Made by a program: the position numbers and the translations under genes. Below are positions 57,847-64,000 of a DNA stretch of 64,000 bases, piece after piece (position 1 is the stretch's first letter; the number at the start of each line of letters is the position of its first letter). The notes beneath the pieces are model-generated. The model saw only the letters and a program-made list of their open reading frames with translations, made no database searches and was not told the DNA's origin. Location of the stretch: NCBI GenBank assembly GCA_963942565.1, contig OZ012690.1:36100679-36164678 (forward strand), read 5' to 3'. Source of the DNA: Maea johnstoni (Eukaryota > Annelida > Polychaeta > Spionida > Magelonidae).

Positions 57847-58750
57847 AGCATACCCTCGGGGTCTTACAATTGTGCTCATGATCTCTATGGTCTTGGCAAC
57901 AATCAGGGAAATATTTGAAGAAACTTTGTTAGTCCACTGGTAAATAGATCATTTTTTTCCAGATTTTTTTTCTCCAATATATCTTTTAGGAAATACTTAA
58001 TGCACTTTTGCATTTCTCAAGGGCATCCTAGATGTCAAATGGCCGAGGAAACAAAAAAAATAACTGGTAAATAGAGACTTAAAAATGGTAGTGAGTGGGT
58101 GCTATTAAGATATCAATTATGTGGCTAATATTCTATTTGAAATAAAGAAAATCAATATGCAAATACTATGGGAGCTATGAATACAACCCCCATTTGTCCT
58201 AAGTCTGATACAAAATTTGAGAGAAAATTTTCATTTTTGTTAAGGTACAAATGTTTAAAACCCATAAAAATAAAAATGAGGCATATTGACTAATACAAAA
58301 AGAAATGCAAAAAAAAGCTCAAAGCTCAAAAAGTTCCCAAATGTTGTTATCTAAAACCTTTCTTGAAGTTATTAAACAACAAATGTAGGGTGCTTTTGTT
58401 CCAACTCTTTACCTCACTCATAGAAAACAAGTTGTGCATGTATTATAAAGTGAGGTAAATTATAGCCATTTGGCATGGGTAAAGAAAGAAGTCCTATGGG
58501 AGGGTGAATATATGTGCTACTTTTCCTAATAGGGGACTGCTGTCAAGTGTCCATTATCTGTGAGATATTGTCTCAACAAGGCCACTAGAGCCTGGACACT
58601 TAGCTGAGTGGTCTGAGGCATTGTTACGTTGTTACAAACTGCCTCTACTCTCACCACTGCTCAGTTAGAATCTTGCGTGAGGCATGAGAGGAAGTCCCCA
58701 GTGACTTGCTGTTATTTGTTTTTTCATTTTGATATTCCATTTTCCTTCAC

Positions 58751-60500
58751 CATCAATGATTGGGTAGACACGATTAGATGTAAAATGGTTGAAAAGGTGA
58801 TGATAGATAAAATCCAATTTCAGCTTTTGAAATGATCTTTGAATATGGTCTCATCCAAAATATCTTACATTCCATAAAATGTTGATTGAAGACCCCTCTG
58901 AATGACATTGATAAATATTATTCATTACCGATATGCGTCTGCAGGGACATCTCTGATGTGTTTTTTATAATCACAATGCCGGCTTTAGGGGGATTCTATT
59001 AGAGAAGGCACTTATTTTTATGCTGTTCACATCCGAAGTGGTATCAGCGTTAATGAAGTTCTGGAATATAGCTGAGCCCCATTTACAAGATTTTTATTGA
59101 CTGAAAGAAGAATGAAATACATTTGGCTTACTTGATTTCAATAATTTGAATATCATTTTAACCCTCTCAAATCTGGAGTGTACACTAAGGTCTGACAACT
59201 TGTAATGTAATTCTTTGATTCAACTCAGTCAAAACTGGGGATTTACTGACATCTGGACCTTTGATATTTTCAAAATAATTATAAAATTAATTATAAATTG
59301 ACCAATTCTTTTGAAGGGAGAGTTGTGAGTTGGATTTTGATCCAATATTCTCCTTCAAACATTTCTGAAATGGATTATGTATGATTTGAAAAATATAAAG
59401 AGGAATTGTTAAACCTAACAGAAACAACAGCTTTTAGTCAGAAGTTTCTCACAACTTTGTTTTGTTATCAAGATATGTTCATGTGTGCCAGCTACATGCA
59501 ATGAGTTAAATCCAGACATGAATGTATTAAGATGACTTATCATTAAACTATTTGGTCTTGTTCCAATTCAAATGATATGACTTATATTGAATTGATTTGT
59601 GTTTTATTTTGTCTAAAGCACATGGAACAAATTTACCCTCATACTTGCACGGGCTAGTCTGCTTACTAGCTATTTTGTATGTTGGTGGGGAACAACAAAA
59701 AAGGTGTCTACTCTTGAACACAATTTCTCCTTCGTTTCCTGAAAACCCACTGCTTCATATTTGGATGTAGGGGGCTCAAAGGATTTTGCAAGCTCCCCCC
59801 CCCCCCCCCTTGTTACGTATTCAAAATTGTTGATTTTCATGTTAAGAGTTGTTACTTTCTTTCTTAGCTTTGCATTAGATAAATGAGGTAGATGTACCTC
59901 CCGTTAAAACAACCAACCCCCCTTCCTCATACATCTAATGAACCATCAACACAGAAATTCTGGATCCACCCCTTTCAGGTTTAATTTTTCCTGAAACTTA
60001 TTAAGGTTACTTCCCCACATGCTCCTATGTGTGCATGGTTTCTGCCCTTTCATCCTTAGATTACGATCCTCTCCTTTGTTGCTCATCCATCTTTTTCTTC
60101 TCTCTCTGTGTAAATTATGCAGGTGAAAGGTAGATTAAGAACTGATAAAAAAAGTCTCTCTCAGAATCCTAGTAATTTCCCTTCAGTGTTCACTAAATGA
60201 TGGTTGCTTCCTTATTGTCTTTAGATTCCTACTGTTTGGTGGAGTTCTCATCAATCTTTCGCCTCTCTCTTTTCCCCAGAATCATCGCATTGCCTCGTCT
60301 TCTGCATAAACTCTATTGTCATGAAATTGCTGGCTGTCAAATCCCATCTACTGCTCTGTCCTCTATGGGTTTTCCTCATCAATCAATTGTCTCTGATGTT
60401 GCAGCTTCCTGGCATCTAGGTCTGGAAATCATCTTCGTTGCTCCCATCCTGTCAGTGAAAAACCTTTAAATGATTATAATGATGAAAATAAAGATAGATA
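58751..60500. other. Unique right flank with a degenerate MITE-1
   Basis: Homology to copy 1 stops at 58750. A MITE-1-related segment lies at about 59160-59530, with TTAACCCTCTCAAATCTGG at the left and tccagacatgaatgta at the right. It is longer than normal and possibly composite. A poly-C tract lies at about 59798-59811. The 90-codon frame at 60197-60469 has no recognised domain. Confidence 0.5.
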
Positions 60501-61045
60501 ATGATAATGATCTTCTTCCTCCTCGTCACCATCATTTCTAGTCAAAGTCATCATTATCATCATAATGATGAAGATAATTATGTGAATGATTATGATGATG
60601 AGAAAGCTTATGCCAATAGGTTTAAACAGTTGTTCCTCAAGCTTCAAATTTCACAGTTATTTGTTTTTCTCTCTTTAATAGAGCACCCTTTAAATGCAAG
60701 TGTCATTTTTGCCAGCAGCTTGATTGATGAGGGGAATAAGTGTTATATTGGGAGTAACATAAGAGAAGTCGAGGAAGTCACCAATGCGAGTTCAGGCAAT
60801 AAATTGGAAATAAAGTAAATGCATGAATGAACTCTTTGTGTGGCTGTAAATGACATCCTGGTATAGATTTCATAGATGATCAGTTTTCCCAGGTAATTGA
60901 TATTAAGCTTAAGTAATCAATTCTGACACCTATTAGGAATTTCAGCTATTTTCCTCTTGAGGTGTTATGAATGATGTCGATATCAGTCCTTTGTACCAGG
61001 GGATCTGGTAACCTAGTGAAATACTGATAAGAGAGGGGGGGGGGA
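60501..61045. other. Non-coding DNA, possible regulatory core
   Basis: Imperfect ATC/ATG-type repeats to about 60610, then a repeat-free stretch to about 60900. The 105-codon frame starting at 60501 is partly microsatellite and has no domain. Confidence 0.35.
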
Positions 61046-61051
61046 ACTTAA

Positions 61052-61253
61052 TCCTTATGCTGCTGGTGACTAATTTGGCCAATACAAAATGATGCAAAAA
61101 AACAGAAAAGTGACTGAAACCCTGGTAAATGGGTACTCATCTGAAAGTACTCAGCAAGAGCTATCCAATGAGTACCAACATGACAGGGTTTAGATGTTTT
61201 TCAAAAATCTTTGCCTCGTTCTTTGAAAGAAAGTAGTCTCAGCATTGGAAAGG
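61052..61253 (+). mobile_element. MITE-2, complete copy
   Basis: TTAA lies at 61048-61051 and 61254-61257. Ends are TCCTTATGCTGCTGGTGAC and cagcattggaaagg. A short poly-G tract abuts it at about 61026-61044. Confidence 0.9.
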
Positions 61254-61257
61254 TTAA

Positions 61258-61628
61258 GGGCCAGGGGCCGCTGCCATGGGCAGAATAAAAAGGATATGGA
61301 AGTCACTCCTTTGTGGATGCCAATCATTTATGGGAAAGTAATGTATTTGTGTCAGGGGAGCTTTACGTGATATCAATGGAAATCAAGTTAATAATCGTAG
61401 ATTTCGAGAGTCTTGGCGCTTAACCCAGTTTTGAGCAGCAGCAAGAATCTTTTTGGAGCAAACTTGTTTTGATTCAAGGACATTGAGGTTGAATGTGAAA
61501 AGCTTTTCTACTTAGAGTATACCATCTTCTTGAATAACTTGCATATAAGATCACTTGTGGTTCAATCCTGCTTGATTAAAATCAAAGCGTGAGTAATATA
61601 TTTAATTTTATTCTTTGGAAATACATGT
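61258..61628. other. Non-coding DNA, nothing recognised
   Basis: Between a MITE-2 and the AT microsatellite. No gene or repeat was seen. Confidence 0.5.
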
Positions 61629-62372
<744 letters not shown>

Positions 62373-62376
62373 TTAA

Positions 62377-62602
62377 CCCGTTCATGCTCACAGCGACCAA
62401 AAACAGCCTGCTAATTTTGATGAAATCTCTCAGGCAAAAGCATCATGAAAAGAAAAATATTTGATGGAGACATGTTAATCAGATCATTACCAACAACTCT
62501 CCATCAGATATTTCTAAAGATCAATCTTAATTTCCAAGTTATTGTCAAAAGTATCAAAGATCCAGATGACAATTTCAAAAGGAACTCTTAAGCATTAATG
62601 GG
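62377..62602. mobile_element. MITE-1, complete copy with exact TTAA flanks
   Basis: TTAA lies at 62373-62376 and 62603-62606. The left end is CCCGTTCATGCTCACAGCGA and the right end is aactcttaagcattaatggg. It is the reverse orientation relative to 7027-7244, and one of the best preserved copies. Confidence 0.92.
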
Positions 62603-62742
62603 TTAAGCATTTGCTTGCTTAGCAAGTAGAAAGTAAGCGCAAGGACTGGTAAGCACAGATATTCACCATTAGGGATCGGTACCAATCACCATGCAATAAG
62701 GGCCAAGGGTTCCCTTGATCCTATCCTTGAGGTGCAGTGACC

Positions 62743-62880
62743 AGGGGCTGGTTGCACCAACGTGACTTAGGCTCAAACTTAGGCTTGCTTGTCTACAACA
62801 ATAGATGATATTGTTGTAGACAATGGATTTACATGTTGAGTCAGATTTTAAGCCTTAAGCCTGTTGGTGCAACGGGCCCT
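62743..62880. mobile_element. Short palindromic MITE with a perfect inner stem
   Basis: The outer inverted ends share ggttgcaccaac, the reverse of gttggtgcaac. The centre is a perfect 15-bp stem, TTGTCTACAACAATA, with a 5-nt loop (62789-62823). The target duplication is not clear, so the superfamily is not assigned. Confidence 0.7.
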
Positions 62881-63432
62881 GAGTCCCTGTTAAATAGATG
62901 CACATCTTGACTTGGTTGCTTGCATCCAATTGTCTGAGCACTGACCCTTGTCCTATTAAAACCACAGGGTGCCAACAGGCTTTTCTGATAGTCCTCATGA
63001 AATATATAACAAACATAGTTCTGCATAACTTGTTCTTTCCACTCCATGCTAGTATCTTGTCTATGGAGTTATGAATTGGTATAAAAAGGACAATCTGGCC
63101 ATATGTCATAAATCACTATCGGCATGAAAGATTGATGCAGTGTCCTGCATTTTTTGTGAAATAAGAGTGTTTTGTGGCCATTAGGCAGTGAAACACCTCC
63201 CCTGTGAGCGGAATAAGCTTGTAAAGGCGTCTCTGGGCAGTTAAACACGAGATTGCAGAGCTACTGGAGCATAAAACCGCCAGCAGATGTCCGTCTTGGG
63301 AGTCTGCTGGTCTGCCCGAAATGTCATTGGCAAAGTGGCTCTTGGGTCTATATACATATGGTAATAGAGTCTGCTAGTAGTTTGATTGATGGAAATAAAG
63401 GTGATGTAACCTACAGGGGGAAACATAGGTTC
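62881..63432. other. Repeat-poor non-coding block
   Basis: No transposon or tandem repeat is present. Overlapping open frames on both strands (up to 100 codons) have no domain. It could hold regulatory sequence. Confidence 0.35.
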
Positions 63433-63715
63433 CAAAACATTACTTGCCAAGCATGGCAAGCTGCCGCTATAGTATACTTGCTCTGCCGGCACCTGCCACA
63501 TGCCACTTGCCCAGCCACTCTGTTAAACAAAGATGAGTTAGATTGCGAGGACTGACTGCCCAAAACATTCCTTGCTGAGTGGGGCAAGCTGCCCCTATAC
63601 TTTACTTGGCTCGCTGGCTTTTCTACTTGCCCCACCACTCTGTTATTAAACAAAGAAGAGTTACATTGCGAGGACTCTGCCCAAAATTTACTTGCCAAGT
63701 GGGGCAAGATATGGT
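63433..63715. repeat. Tandem repeat, about 125 bp, 2.3 units
   Basis: Units start with caaaacatt or caaaattta at 63433, 63561 and 63682. They share acttgcc-ag-ggggcaag, ccactctgtta-aaacaaag and gagtta-attgcgaggact. The open frames follow the repeat. Confidence 0.85.
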
Positions 63716-64000
63716 CTTGTTCTGCTTGCTCGTTTGACGTTTTTTGTCAAATTCAATTGCAACATGCAACGAGGCAAGTCGTTATGTTGCATTCCGACCT
63801 ATAACCTCCTTGAGTGTTAGGGATAGGTACTGGTACTCGATACAATACCATATACGGAAATTAAAATGGAAAATGTATCGTATTAAAAAAGTCAAGTATC
63901 ATATTATATCAAGATTTTATTTATTGCTATCAGGACATATCCTTACGAAGGCAGTACGCTATTTTTTAGTGAAATTGGGAAAGTGGACAGGGCTAAATTC
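63716..64000. other. Non-coding DNA to the window edge
   Basis: It contains ggataggtactggtactcga and cgatacaataccata, a motif style seen in some transposon ends. No element can be bounded within the window. Confidence 0.3.

Larger units (their letters stand above)
41348..58750. repeat. Copy 2 of the duplicated locus
   Basis: Collinear with 26940-41147, starting inside an ATC microsatellite directly after the gap. It continues without break into the unique right flank. It carries private insertions at 42916-43476, 45432-47310 and 55114-55317, two extra VNTR units near 57.2-57.5 kb and one fewer 81-bp minisatellite unit near 44.5 kb. Confidence 0.95.

Noticed and set aside
60501-60818. 105-codon frame as a secreted protein
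   Set aside because: The signal-like start is followed by microsatellite-derived His/Asp sequence, and there is no domain or second exon.

Overview
This is AT-rich, repeat-dense eukaryotic DNA with no recognisable complete gene. Long AC, AG, ATT, ATC and AT microsatellites, many poly-G/poly-C tracts, short foldback DNA transposons and a truncated LINE fit a large-genome invertebrate, plausibly a highly polymorphic marine one. The species cannot be fixed from the sequence. The window reads as intergenic or deep-intronic DNA. None of the open frames over about 60 codons looks like a host gene. The best candidate host exon is a 39-nt segment with strong splice signals on both sides, present twice (30515-30553 and 47455-47493).

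Layout: 1-26.8 kb is single-copy DNA carrying foldback elements, minisatellites, a 165-bp satellite (23.2-24.45 kb), a 67-bp tRNA-like minisatellite (17.0-17.74 kb), a three-level transposon nest (9.68-11.34 kb) and a large inverted repeat (11.43-12.28 kb). About 26.9-41.147 kb (copy 1) and 41.348-58.750 kb (copy 2) are the same locus twice, in direct orientation, separated by exactly 200 Ns. Copy 1 stops at the gap, copy 2 starts at it inside an ATC microsatellite, and only copy 2 runs on into the unique right flank (58.75-64 kb). Each copy has private transposon insertions: a hAT MITE in copy 1; a LINE tail, a 1.9-kb TTAA element and a TTAA MITE in copy 2. The simplest reading is two haplotypes of one locus placed in series by the assembler. 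A real tandem duplication is the alternative.

The dominant repeats are two foldback MITE families flanked by TTAA and starting CCC (here MITE-1, about 220 bp, and MITE-2, about 205 bp). Comparing the two copies gives an exact pre-insertion site for one MITE-2, which shows TTAA target duplication as in piggyBac transposons. Other families leave TAA (PIF/Harbinger-like, two internal empty sites), TA (Tc1/mariner- or pogo-like) and 8-bp (hAT) duplications. Several blocks of 160-280 bp are identical between the copies and are candidate conserved regulatory DNA.
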